From the NCBI RefSeq assembly GCF_018613415.1, contig NZ_JAGGQG010000011.1, positions 1 through 64,000 of the forward strand: DNA of 64,000 nucleotides. Direction: 5' to 3'. The translations under genes and the position numbers were made by a program. Position 1 is the stretch's first letter. Each line of letters begins with the position of its first letter. Positions 8,834-16,240 of the stretch are shown here, piece after piece. The notes under the pieces were generated by a model that saw nothing but the letters and a program-made list of their open reading frames with translations, had not been told where the DNA came from and ran no database searches. The DNA is from Bacillus sp. ISL-18. Its GTDB lineage: Bacteria > Bacillota > Bacilli > Bacillales > Cytobacillaceae.

Positions 8834-10207
8834 TTATGCGGTTGGCCAAGGTTTTAGTACTTTACTCTTGCTTTTTTCCTTCTTCTTTTCCTTCTTCCAT
8901 TTGAAACTCAGGATGAGGGTGATAATTCCGATCACCCCGATAAAGGCTAAGCTAATAAAGAAGCCTGGTCTGCTCGTATCGTGGAATAATGTTCCGCTAA
9001 CTGCCACCAAAATAAAGAAAGCGCCTATTGTATACATGATTTTTTCCTTGCGCTTTAAATCTAAAATTTTTCGAGAGGATGCAAGAATAAAAAGCCAATT
9101 ATAAAGAAGCATTAATCCTGCCGCCGTTGTAACCCACTCATAAATTTTATCCGGAAGTACCAGAGCCGAGACAATTGATGCCGTGATTCCAAGCATGGTA
9201 ATGATTAAAGTCCATAAGGGTACCTTAAGCTTTCCTTTTTTAGCAAAACAAGCAGGAGCGTCTTCTTCTTCGCCCAAGGTTTCCAGCACGCTTGTGACAC
9301 CATATAATGAGGCTGTCATGGTAGAAAAACCGGCAATAATCAGCGTAGCATTAAAGAAATGAGGGATAAAAGGCAGATGGTATGCATTTAACGCAACGAC
9401 AAAAGTACTTTCCTTTGTATTGAATTGATTCCAGGAACAAATAATGACCGCCAAGCCAATCGATAATACATAAATAATCATGAGTGTAAACAGCATGACT
9501 TTTCCCGCCTTCGGTGCTTCACTTGGATCCTTAAGTTTTGTGGCCATTAAACCTAAGATTTCAATTCCGCCAAAAGCATAAAAGGCAAAAATAACAGCAG
9601 ACCATAAACCGATCGTCCCATGCGGGATCAATTCATTGCTGCTATTCGGAAACTGGATCGGACGATTGCCCTCGATAACCCCAAAAAGGGCTAATAATGC
9701 AATCACGATAAACATGGTAATCGCTGAAATTTTTAAGATGGCTAGAATATTTTCGAGCCTGTTTAACACTTTCACTCCAATTAAAATAATCGTTAATCCC
9801 AAAATCGCATAGATGGCGGTAAATATCCATAATGGAATGTTTGGAAACCAGAAGCGAGAAAAGATGGACAGTGCGGTCAATTGACTCCCCATAATCAGCA
9901 CTTCTGATGACCAATAGACCCAGCCGCTGCTAAACCCGGCCCATCGCCCATAGGCCTTCTTGGCATAGGACCTGAAACCGCCTTTTAAGGGCTCTTTTGC
10001 GGTCATTTTAGACAAGGCATCATAGACAAAGTAAGTACCAAGCGCAGCCATTAAAAACGCAAGTAAAATAGCGGGTCCTGCCATTTTAATGGCAAGCCCA
10101 GAGCCAAGGAAGAAGCCTGTTCCAATCGTACAGCCGACTCCAAATAGGGATAGCTGCCACCATTTCATATTGTTTTTTTCTTTTGCACCTGATTTGGATT
10201 TACTCAT
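8834..10207 (-). CDS. APC-family amino acid permease
   Basis: A 457-aa protein with about 12 transmembrane helices. It has the APC-family N-terminal signature GVGCTIGTGFFLGSGLA in helix 1 and an EPLKGGFRSYAKKAYG-type loop after helix 2. The tail is cytoplasmic, basic and Lys-rich. It likely imports amino acids by proton symport; the substrate cannot be assigned. I chose the ATG at 10207 because AAAGGAGAATTCA lies just upstream, in preference to an ATG 8 codons earlier. It is monocistronic, and the dispersed repeat copy 1 directly follows its stop. Confidence 0.85.
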   Translation of the reverse strand: MSKSKSGAKEKNNMKWWQLSLFGVGCTIGTGFFLGSGLAIKMAGPAILLAFLMAALGTYFVYDALSKMTAKEPLKGGFRSYAKKAYGRWAGFSSGWVYWSSEVLIMGSQLTALSIFSRFWFPNIPLWIFTAIYAILGLTIILIGVKVLNRLENILAILKISAITMFIVIALLALFGVIEGNRPIQFPNSSNELIPHGTIGLWSAVIFAFYAFGGIEILGLMATKLKDPSEAPKAGKVMLFTLMIIYVLSIGLAVIICSWNQFNTKESTFVVALNAYHLPFIPHFFNATLIIAGFSTMTASLYGVTSVLETLGEEEDAPACFAKKGKLKVPLWTLIITMLGITASIVSALVLPDKIYEWVTTAAGLMLLYNWLFILASSRKILDLKRKEKIMYTIGAFFILVAVSGTLFHDTSRPGFFISLAFIGVIGIITLILSFKWKKEKKKEKSKSKVLKPWPTA

Positions 10208-10261
10208 TGAATTCTCCTTTGCATCGATCATAGCCCTGTTAAAAAGGCTAAGGGTAGCTAT

Positions 10262-10423
10262 TTATAGGTTACGACCTGTTGCACCTGGTGATTTATCTGT
10301 ATTGGATTGATTATTATATTCACGATCATTTAGACCGGGCTGTTTCTTTTTATCACTTCCTAAATACTTTCCCTGATGTTTGAGCTCAACCTTCCTAAAT
10401 TGATCAAAGTTTTCATTAACCAC
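10262..10423 (-). CDS. Small hypothetical protein (53 aa)
   Basis: An open frame from GTG at 10423 with GAGGAG 7 nt upstream on the minus strand. It encodes a hydrophilic, Asn/Lys/Gln-rich peptide starting MVNENFDQFRKVELK and ending PGATGRNL. No recognised domain, signal peptide or membrane segment. It lies just upstream of the permease on the same strand (54-bp gap) and could be co-transcribed with it. The good ribosome site and spore-forming context suggest a small spore- or stress-associated protein, but that is a guess. Confidence 0.5.
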   Translation of the reverse strand: MVNENFDQFRKVELKHQGKYLGSDKKKQPGLNDREYNNQSNTDKSPGATGRNL

Positions 10424-10649
10424 ACTAAATCTCCTCTTTTCTCTTCATTTTGCTTTATCATTCTTAAGATACACGACCACCTGAAACTTATTCGATGGAT
10501 CCTTGAAAAAACAAATGGGAAATTTACTGGAATTAAATTTTCATTACATAAACAACCCTAAAAAAAATGAAAATAGAAAGGAACGATTAAATAAAAACGT
10601 TGATGGGTAAATAGATGATGAAATTGCGTATAGTGAAAGGGGTTTTCAC

Positions 10650-11405
10650 ATGCTATCAACACAGCAGTTAGCGGAGTTAAGGTTACAATTGTTAAAGGAA
10701 AAAAGTAATGTGGAGGAACGTTTAGACCAGAACGACCATCTAGGATTTGAGCGCGGTCACGATCACGAATCAATGGGGGAGCTATCCAGCTACGATAACC
10801 ATCCCGCTGATGATGCGACCGAACTATATGAGCGTGAAAAAGATAACGCCTTGCTCGAGCACTATAAATTACAATTAGGAAACATTAATCATGCCCTAGA
10901 GGCGATGGAACAAGGAACATATGGAAAGTGCGAGGTCTGTGGAAAAGAAATTCCGATGGAAAGATTGGAAGCTTTGCCAAATACGACGTATTGTATTGAG
11001 CATAGTCCTGACCAAGTAACCTCACATGACCGCCCGATTGAAGAAGGAGTCCTCATGCCTCCGTTTGGTAAGTTTGATATGGACGAATCGGACGAGAATG
11101 TAGCCTTTGATGCAGAGGATTCCTGGCAGGCAGTAGCGGAGTTTGGAACCTCTGATACACCATCTGATTTAGCCTTTCCTAAAGACCATTATAATGACAC
11201 CTATAATGAATCTGAAGAGAGTATTGGCTATGTAGAGGACTATGAAAACTTTGTTGGAAATGATATGTATGGACAGAATATAACCGTTTATCCAAATGCC
11301 CAGCATGAAAAATACGAAGATGCTCTTGACGAAGAAGGAATTATGACAAGCTTTGGCGATTTGCCTGCTTTTGAACATGACCCATATGTTGACAATGATA
11401 AATGA
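10650..11405 (+). CDS. yteA: TraR/DksA-type zinc-finger protein, YteA family
   Basis: A 251-aa protein. It has an N-terminal coiled coil (about residues 1-85), then a DksA-like zinc finger with C-X2-C-X17-C-X2-H spacing (CEVCGKE...TYCIEH, about residues 96-120). The C-terminal half is acidic and Asp/Glu/Tyr-rich. YteA proteins are sporulation-associated in Bacillus. ATG at 10650 after GAAAGGGG. The acidic segment has an unusually strong Asp/Asn/Tyr bias (for example YNDTYNESEESIGYVEDYE), which looks disordered. Confidence 0.85.
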   Translation: MLSTQQLAELRLQLLKEKSNVEERLDQNDHLGFERGHDHESMGELSSYDNHPADDATELYEREKDNALLEHYKLQLGNINHALEAMEQGTYGKCEVCGKEIPMERLEALPNTTYCIEHSPDQVTSHDRPIEEGVLMPPFGKFDMDESDENVAFDAEDSWQAVAEFGTSDTPSDLAFPKDHYNDTYNESEESIGYVEDYENFVGNDMYGQNITVYPNAQHEKYEDALDEEGIMTSFGDLPAFEHDPYVDNDK

Positions 11406-11417
11406 TAACGAAAAAAA

Positions 11418-11448
11418 GAAAACAGCTTTCGATTGAGAGCTGTTTTCC
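11418..11448 (+). terminator. Intrinsic terminator after yteA
   Basis: GAAAACAGCT pairs with AGCTGTTTTC around a TTCGATTGAG loop; an A-run precedes the stem. Confidence 0.75.
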
Positions 11449-11459
11449 TACTTCAAAAA

Positions 11460-11612
11460 AAGTTATTTAGATTTTGACTTAGATAATTGTCTAGCTCCAG
11501 GCGCCATCGGCTCTAGGTCACAAGCCAATCCGTCCAAAAGGTTAAAGAACAACCTTTCGGCCGGCTCGTCTTGTGCTTGGCGCCGATAGGCAGGCGCCTT
11601 GCGCTTTTCTAC
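11460..11612. repeat. Dispersed structured repeat, copy 2
   Basis: Begins TTTGACTTAGATAATTGTCTAG and ends GCGCCTTGCGCTTTTCT. The arms GCGCCATCGGC and GCGCCGATAGGC pair. The interior CCAATCCGTCCAAAAGGTT pairs with AACCTTTCGGCCGG. The interior is almost identical to copy 3 at 12175-12306. It sits exactly at the 3' end of the minus-strand 68-aa gene. Confidence 0.8.
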
Positions 11613-11819
11613 TTATTCAAAACCTTTTCTAGGGATCGGAATATCCTTTCCATTCACATCATCAATGACGGCCCCGATTTCGCCTTCAGCATAAGTGTCG
11701 CTTACTTGCTCATGTGAAGTAGCAATGCCAGAGGATAGGTCGTCGCTTTCAGTGTAGTAGCTTGGATGATAAAAACTTCCTGCAAGTTCTTTTTTAGGGT
11801 TTGCTTTCTTATGTTCCAC
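11613..11819 (-). CDS. Small DUF4025/YozQ-like protein
   Basis: A 68-aa hydrophilic protein with the block GIATSHEQVSDTYAEGEIGAVID, which I associate with the YozQ/DUF4025 family of small Bacillus proteins of unknown function. Minus-strand ATG at 11819 with AAAGGGAGGTT upstream. No membrane segment or cysteine. It stands alone between repeat copy 2 and the divergent small gene at 11914. The family assignment is from memory of the SHEQVSDTY motif and is moderate. Confidence 0.65.
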   Translation of the reverse strand: MEHKKANPKKELAGSFYHPSYYTESDDLSSGIATSHEQVSDTYAEGEIGAVIDDVNGKDIPIPRKGFE

Positions 11820-11913
11820 CTTTGTAACCTCCCTTTTTTGGATTAATCGTACAACCGTATTTTTTCTTATTTTACATTTATTACTCCTAAAAATTTTTGA
11901 AAGGGGAATGACG

Positions 11914-12051
11914 ATGAAACAAAAAAATGAATTTCCATCACGTGAGGAGTTAGATGAAGCGTTCCATTATCTCCATGATCAAATCAACTGGATTTCTGTT
12001 GTCGAAGAAGTGGAGATGCAAAAGCAGGAAAAAGAGGTGGAAGAAGAGTAA
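11914..12051 (+). CDS. Small acidic hypothetical protein (45 aa)
   Basis: Encodes MKQKNEFPSREELDEAFHYL followed by a helix ending in a run of Glu (VEEVEMQKQEKEVEEE). ATG at 11914 with AAAGGGG 10 nt upstream. It appears fully helical and acidic. No family recognised. It is divergent from the DUF4025-like gene; repeat copy 3 follows. Confidence 0.55.
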   Translation: MKQKNEFPSREELDEAFHYLHDQINWISVVEEVEMQKQEKEVEEE

Positions 12052-12174
12052 GGGCATATTTGCTGCCCTTATTCAATATTGTTTAATCACACAATTGTTT
12101 TTCTCTGGACCCACCTAGGTCCTTTTTGATATGATTTTTTAGGCAAATCTGCTAATACTTAATAAGGAAACAGG

Positions 12175-12306
12175 ACGAGAAATGTCTAGCTCCAGCGCCT
12201 AGCCCCTCGATGGTCTACAGCCAATCCGTCCAAAAGGTTAAAAAGCAACCTTCTGGCCGGCTCGTCTTATGCTTGTCGGGGCTGACCAAGGCGCTTGCGC
12301 TTTTCT
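12175..12306. repeat. Dispersed structured repeat, copy 3
   Basis: Starts AATGTCTAGCTCCAGCGCC and ends AAGGCGCTTGCGCTTTTCTT. The interior matches copy 2 over CAATCCGTCCAAAAGGTTAA and GGCCGGCTCGTCTTRTGCTT. The outer arms AGCCCCTCGA and TCGGGGCT are complementary. It ends about 20 nt before the CDF transporter start, so here it forms that gene's 5' leader. Confidence 0.8.
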
Positions 12307-12327
12307 TAATTTAAAGGTGGTTTCAAA

Positions 12328-13224
12328 ATGGTAATGAGAGAAACTCTGGCGAAAAAAGTAGCCTGGATAAGTGTGATAAGTAATGTCATCCTGACAATCG
12401 GGAAGATTGTGATTGGCTGGTACGGACATAGTGATGCGGTTTTTGCAGATGGTATTCACTCTGCGGCAGATGTTTTTGCATCAGTGATTGTTCTGCTTGT
12501 GATTAAGATTGCCAATAAACCGGCCGATAAAGAACATCCATATGGCCATGGAAAAGCTGAGGTCATTGTATCGGAGATCATCGGGATTCTTCTTCTTATA
12601 GTTGCGATTTACGTGGCTTACGAAGGAATCAGCGGTTTCTTTCAGGAAGTGGAATCACCAAATCTGTTAGCAATGTGGGTCGCTCTTTTTTCATTTATTA
12701 CGAAGATCATCTTATATCGAAGTTCCCTAAAAGTGGCTACTGAGAATCATAGTAAAGCCATTGAAGCGATCGCTTTTGATCATAAGGCGGATATTGTTGC
12801 CTCTATTGCAGCAGCGATTGGGGTTCTTCTTTCCATTATCGGAAGTCGGATGGATATTCATGTATTACTTTACGGTGATAAGGCTGCCAGTGTTTTTGTG
12901 GCTTATTTAATTTTTAAAATTGCGAAAGATATGTTAACCGAAGCGTTTGATATTTTATTAGAGCGGAATATCGACTCGGAAATTTTACAAGAATACATAG
13001 CTGTGATAAAGAATTTTCCAGAGGTAAAACGAATCGACCGAGTAAGAGCAAGAGAGCATGGCCATTATGTATTAGTGGACGTTCGTATTGCGATTGATCA
13101 TTCTAAAACCATTAAACAGGGGCATGATTTAGCCAAATCCATTAAAGGGGCACTCATGGACCAGAATGATAATATTCGTGAAGTATTAATCCATCTAAAC
13201 CCTTATTTTCCTGAAGACAAATAA
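12328..13224 (+). CDS. Cation diffusion facilitator (CDF) metal exporter
   Basis: A 298-aa CDF protein with six transmembrane helices and a C-terminal cytoplasmic dimerisation domain (about residues 208-298). The transport-site residues appear as ADGIHSAAD in helix 2 (HxxxD) and AFDHKAD in helix 5 (DxxxD). DxxxD in helix 5 is the pattern described for manganese/iron-type CDF proteins, so it may be related to the B. subtilis Mn exporters MneP/MneS; the metal is not proven. ATG at 12328 with AAAGGTGG upstream. It is monocistronic. Confidence 0.88.
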   Translation: MVMRETLAKKVAWISVISNVILTIGKIVIGWYGHSDAVFADGIHSAADVFASVIVLLVIKIANKPADKEHPYGHGKAEVIVSEIIGILLLIVAIYVAYEGISGFFQEVESPNLLAMWVALFSFITKIILYRSSLKVATENHSKAIEAIAFDHKADIVASIAAAIGVLLSIIGSRMDIHVLLYGDKAASVFVAYLIFKIAKDMLTEAFDILLERNIDSEILQEYIAVIKNFPEVKRIDRVRAREHGHYVLVDVRIAIDHSKTIKQGHDLAKSIKGALMDQNDNIREVLIHLNPYFPEDK

Positions 13225-13305
13225 TTCCTAAAAAAACTCCTTTGTACTTTGAGGCATTTCGGTTTATGATAGGATAGGATATAAAAGAAAAGGGAGTTGA
13301 TATTT

Positions 13306-13425
13306 TTGAGTTATTCCATAGACCCGGACCCAAGTAGGCGGGGGGAAGTCAATATAATTTTAGAATTGATTAAATTGAAGATCAGAATATCAACTCTTCA
13401 AAAGGTTGTTGGCTTCCTCGACTAA
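13306..13425 (+). CDS. Small hypothetical protein (39 aa)
   Basis: TTG start at 13306 with AGGGAG 9 nt upstream. Encodes a basic peptide: a hydrophilic N-terminus (SYSIDPDPSRRGE), then a helix NIILELIKLKIRISTLQKVV. The size and single helix resemble Spo0E-type or other small helical regulators, but no SQxLD motif is present. It lies 21 bp before the corA gene and is probably co-transcribed with it. It may be a spurious frame. Confidence 0.4.
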   Translation: MSYSIDPDPSRRGEVNIILELIKLKIRISTLQKVVGFLD

Positions 13426-13446
13426 AGTATCAGAGGAGGTTTTGAC

Positions 13447-14385
13447 ATGTTAGAAATTTTCAAAAGTACCGATACAAGGGTTCTTGAACAGGTTGACACA
13501 GTCTCAAAAGGCTGCTGGGTGAATATGTATGCCCCAACTGCAGAAGAAATTAATAAGGTTTCAACTGATGCCCAAGTGGATGTCGATATTATTAAAGATG
13601 CGCTGGATGATGAAGAACGTCCGAGGATTGAACGTGATGACGGCCGAGTCTACATTATCGTCGACTTTCCATATATTGTTCACGATGAATCAGGCCTTGC
13701 TGTTTATGAAACCATTCCGATTGGCATCATTTTAACTGAGGATAATATTATTACGGTTTCCTTAAAGGATTCACCGATTATCGAAGAATTCCGTAAGAAT
13801 CGTGTGAAAGAATTTTTTACCTTTAAAAAAACACGCTTTGCCTTGCAAATCCTGTTTGTGATTTCGTCTTATTATCTTCGTTATCTCAAGCAAATTAATA
13901 AGAAAACAAATGAAATAGAACGTGAAATACACCAGTCTTTAAAAAATAAAGAGCTATATGCCTTTCTTGCCTTAGAGAAAAGTTTAGTTTACTTTACCAC
14001 TTCGTTAAAATCGAATAAGGTTGTCCTTGATAAGATTTTGAGGTTCAATTATTTAAAAATGTATGAAGAAGACAAAGATTTATTAGAAGACGTCATTATT
14101 GAGAAAACGCAGGCGATCGAAATGGCGGAAACCTACCGTTCGATTTTATCCGGGATGATGAATGCTTTTGCTTCAATTATTTCTAATAACTTGAATATTG
14201 TCATGAAATTTTTAACGTCGATCACGATTATTTTGTCCTTCCCGACGATGGTCGCTAGCTTTTATGGGATGAACGTGGATATCCCTTTTCAGCATGCAAC
14301 CCATTCGTATGCCATACCACTTATCATTTCGGCATTTTTAACTAGTTTAACAGCGTTTATTTTTTGGAAAAAGAGATATTTCTAG
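13447..14385 (+). CDS. CorA-family divalent cation (Mg2+) transporter
   Basis: A 312-aa CorA-type channel. It has a large N-terminal cytoplasmic alpha/beta domain, a long helix (about residues 150-250) and two C-terminal transmembrane helices. The signature YGMN lies at the end of TM1 (SFYGMNVDIPF, about residues 273-283), followed by TM2 and the basic tail WKKRYF. It mediates Mg2+ or Co2+ influx. ATG at 13447 with AGAGGAGG upstream. It resembles B. subtilis YfjQ in size. A terminator follows directly. Confidence 0.9.
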   Translation: MLEIFKSTDTRVLEQVDTVSKGCWVNMYAPTAEEINKVSTDAQVDVDIIKDALDDEERPRIERDDGRVYIIVDFPYIVHDESGLAVYETIPIGIILTEDNIITVSLKDSPIIEEFRKNRVKEFFTFKKTRFALQILFVISSYYLRYLKQINKKTNEIEREIHQSLKNKELYAFLALEKSLVYFTTSLKSNKVVLDKILRFNYLKMYEEDKDLLEDVIIEKTQAIEMAETYRSILSGMMNAFASIISNNLNIVMKFLTSITIILSFPTMVASFYGMNVDIPFQHATHSYAIPLIISAFLTSLTAFIFWKKRYF

Positions 14386-14388
14386 ATT

Positions 14389-14417
14389 ACCAGTCTTTTA
14401 AAAGGCTGGTTTTTTTA
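14389..14417 (+). terminator. Intrinsic terminator after corA
   Basis: CCAGTCTTTT pairs with AAAAGGCTGG, followed by TTTTTTT. Confidence 0.85.
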
Positions 14418-14528
14418 TTGGGTTTTTTCACTTTTTTAAAAATTTTCCCAACTTTTTTTCCTTATATCAACCGACTGTCTGAATATAATTTAGTTCCAGA
14501 TGATTTTTGAAAATTGGATACTTTAAAA

Positions 14529-14547
14529 ATAGTCTATGTATGACTAT
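14529..14547. promoter_or_regulatory. Inverted repeat upstream of the NprR-like gene
   Basis: ATAGTC at 14529-14534 and GACTAT at 14542-14547, separated by 7 nt, lie 57 bp before the regulator start. A TATTAT/TATAGT -10-like sequence follows near 14570. This is a candidate autoregulatory operator; the link is inference. Confidence 0.35.
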
Positions 14548-14603
14548 TAGGAACTTTTTTATTATAGTAAAATGGAATTAAAAGAAAGGCAAGCTGGTGA
14601 CAA

Positions 14604-15836
14604 ATGGAATTCGGAGCCCTGATTAAATACTATCGAACCCAACGAGGAATGACCCAAACAGAGCTTGCAAAAGGAATATGCTCTGTTCCGCATTTAAGTA
14701 AAATTGAAAACAATTCAAAGGAAGCAAACGAAGAAACGATCGCCCTTTTACTTGAACGGCTCAGCATTAGCCTTGAAGAAATGGAAGAAAAGGAAGATGA
14801 AATTAAACACCTCCTTAGAGATGTAAATAATAAAATAAATTTCTACCTGACTAAAGAGGTGGATGAGATTTATCAGAAATTAAAAAAAAGGGAGCATCTG
14901 ACCCCATTCTCAAAACATATTTATATTTGGGAGCTAACGAAATATCGCTATCTCTTATTTAAAAGACAAATTGGGGAAGCGGAGTCGCAAAGGGACTTAT
15001 TATTTAAACAAAAGAAAAAATTTTCCCAACATGAAAGCTATTTTTTTCGCTATTATAATGCGATATTCTTAATTTTAAAAGGACAGCACAAAAACGCTGA
15101 TGACATCCTTGAAACCTTGTACATTGAAAATGAACATGATACAACGAGCGGCGAATTCCTATATCACCGGGCACTTGTAAAAAGTTCGCTAGAACAGTCT
15201 GGACATGCCATTCATTTCGGAAAGATGGCGCTGCAGATTTTTATGAACCAGCATAACTTCTTGCGCATTCTGCACACGTTAATGCTCTTAGGCATTAGTT
15301 ACACGCACTCGAAAATTTACGAGGAAGCAGAAGGGTGTTTTCAGCATTTAATCCGGAATGCTGAATTGTTAAAGGAAGAAAAAATGCTGCCGCAGATTTA
15401 CCATAACATGGGCTTCTTACAACATAAGATGAATAATGACAGGGAAGCACTGTTCTATTATGAAAAAAGTTTGGCTCTTCAGACTAACTTAGACCAGCAC
15501 TATTTAGTTACCCTTTATTCTATAGGTGAAATTTATTGCTCTCTCCAATCGACTGAAAAGGCAAAAAAATATTTGCAGGAAGCCTTTTTACTTTCAAAAG
15601 AGTTAGGAAATAAGAAATATCGTCTTTTGGCAGAATTTTATTTATTTCATATGGCTTCACCGCAAAAAGCGTTCAAATATTTAGAAGCAAAGGTCATTCC
15701 TTATTTTGAGGAGACTAATGAACAGAAGGACTACCTTACTCGTTTTTATAAAATGCTGGCTGATTATTACAATGAAAACGGGATGGTTCACAAAGCAGTA
15801 AGCTATCTCAATAAAATTACAGGAGGAATCGTATGA
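14604..15836 (+). CDS. NprR/PlcR-like RRNPP quorum-sensing transcription regulator
   Basis: A 410-aa regulator. The N-terminal XRE helix-turn-helix (about residues 5-60) starts IKYYRTQRGMTQTELAKG. After it comes a long array of TPR repeats in which peptide pheromones bind; clear units are HNMGFLQHKMNNDREALFYYEKSLAL and YSIGEIYCSLQSTEKAKKYLQEA. This is the RRNPP architecture (Rap, Rgg, NprR, PlcR, PrgX). Its stop overlaps the next ATG as ATGA, and that gene encodes a short secreted peptide, the usual cognate-signal arrangement. The start at 14604 gives the expected MEFGALIKYYR; AAAGGCAAG lies upstream. Whether NprR or PlcR is the closest relative is undecided. Confidence 0.85.
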   Translation: MEFGALIKYYRTQRGMTQTELAKGICSVPHLSKIENNSKEANEETIALLLERLSISLEEMEEKEDEIKHLLRDVNNKINFYLTKEVDEIYQKLKKREHLTPFSKHIYIWELTKYRYLLFKRQIGEAESQRDLLFKQKKKFSQHESYFFRYYNAIFLILKGQHKNADDILETLYIENEHDTTSGEFLYHRALVKSSLEQSGHAIHFGKMALQIFMNQHNFLRILHTLMLLGISYTHSKIYEEAEGCFQHLIRNAELLKEEKMLPQIYHNMGFLQHKMNNDREALFYYEKSLALQTNLDQHYLVTLYSIGEIYCSLQSTEKAKKYLQEAFLLSKELGNKKYRLLAEFYLFHMASPQKAFKYLEAKVIPYFEETNEQKDYLTRFYKMLADYYNENGMVHKAVSYLNKITGGIV

Positions 15837-15979
15837 AAAAAATGGCTGTTCTATTACTTTCCGTTTCGTTCCTTGTTCTTTTTGCATCCAATCACGAAGT
15901 AAAAAGCGAAGCTGTATCTCATACTCATGACTATGCTTACGTAGGGCCACAAGGACCTCCTATTCTGCCTCCAGTATGA
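15833..15979 (+). CDS. Pro-signal peptide cognate to the upstream RRNPP regulator (48 aa)
   Basis: Starts in the regulator's stop (ATGA overlap) with AGGAGG 6 nt upstream. The N-terminus MKKMAVLLLSVSFLVLFA is a Sec signal peptide. The rest is short and ends in a proline-rich stretch, YVGPQGPPILPPV. NprX and PapR precursors share this design: export, trimming by extracellular proteases, and re-import of a C-terminal 5-8-residue pheromone. The mature signal is therefore probably within the last 13 residues (for example PPILPPV). It is not SKPDIVG-like, so specificity should differ from B. cereus NprX. A terminator follows at 16061. Confidence 0.8.
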   Translation: MKKMAVLLLSVSFLVLFASNHEVKSEAVSHTHDYAYVGPQGPPILPPV

Positions 15980-15998
15980 TAATGTTGTCTAAATTGGG

Positions 15999-16039
15999 CT
16001 GTTGATTTCCGCTCCAGGCGGCTTCGCTCCAATCAACAG
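15999..16039. repeat. Inverted repeat of the CCGCTCCAGGCGG type
   Basis: CTGTTGATT (15999-16007) pairs with AATCAACAG (16031-16039), enclosing CCGCTCCAGGCGGCTTCGCT. CCGCTCCAGGCGG-type intergenic palindromes are common in Bacillaceae. It sits in the 3' untranslated part of the regulator-peptide operon. Confidence 0.6.
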
Positions 16040-16060
16040 GTTCTTTTACTTAGTCTAACA

Positions 16061-16103
16061 AAAAGGTATAATTTCTCATCATTAAGAGATTATACCTTTT
16101 TTG
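16061..16103 (+). terminator. Intrinsic terminator of the regulator-peptide operon
   Basis: AAAAGGTATAAT pairs with ATTATACCTTTT across a CTCATCATTAAG-type loop, followed by TTTTTTG. Confidence 0.8.
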
Positions 16104-16240
16104 TTGTTACTTTAGGATTCTTAATGAACCGAAGATTTTCAATGTCCCTATTTTTTCAAGGGATTTTTTTAATTCATTGGAATGAATGACTATAAAGGGC
16201 AGAAAATAAGCAAAAAGTTACTTTTATAGGAGTTTACCCA

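Noticed and set aside
10376..10561. Plus-strand 61-aa ORF in the permease/yteA gap
   Set aside because: No ribosome site, low-complexity translation, and it is partly antisense to the better-supported 53-aa minus-strand gene.
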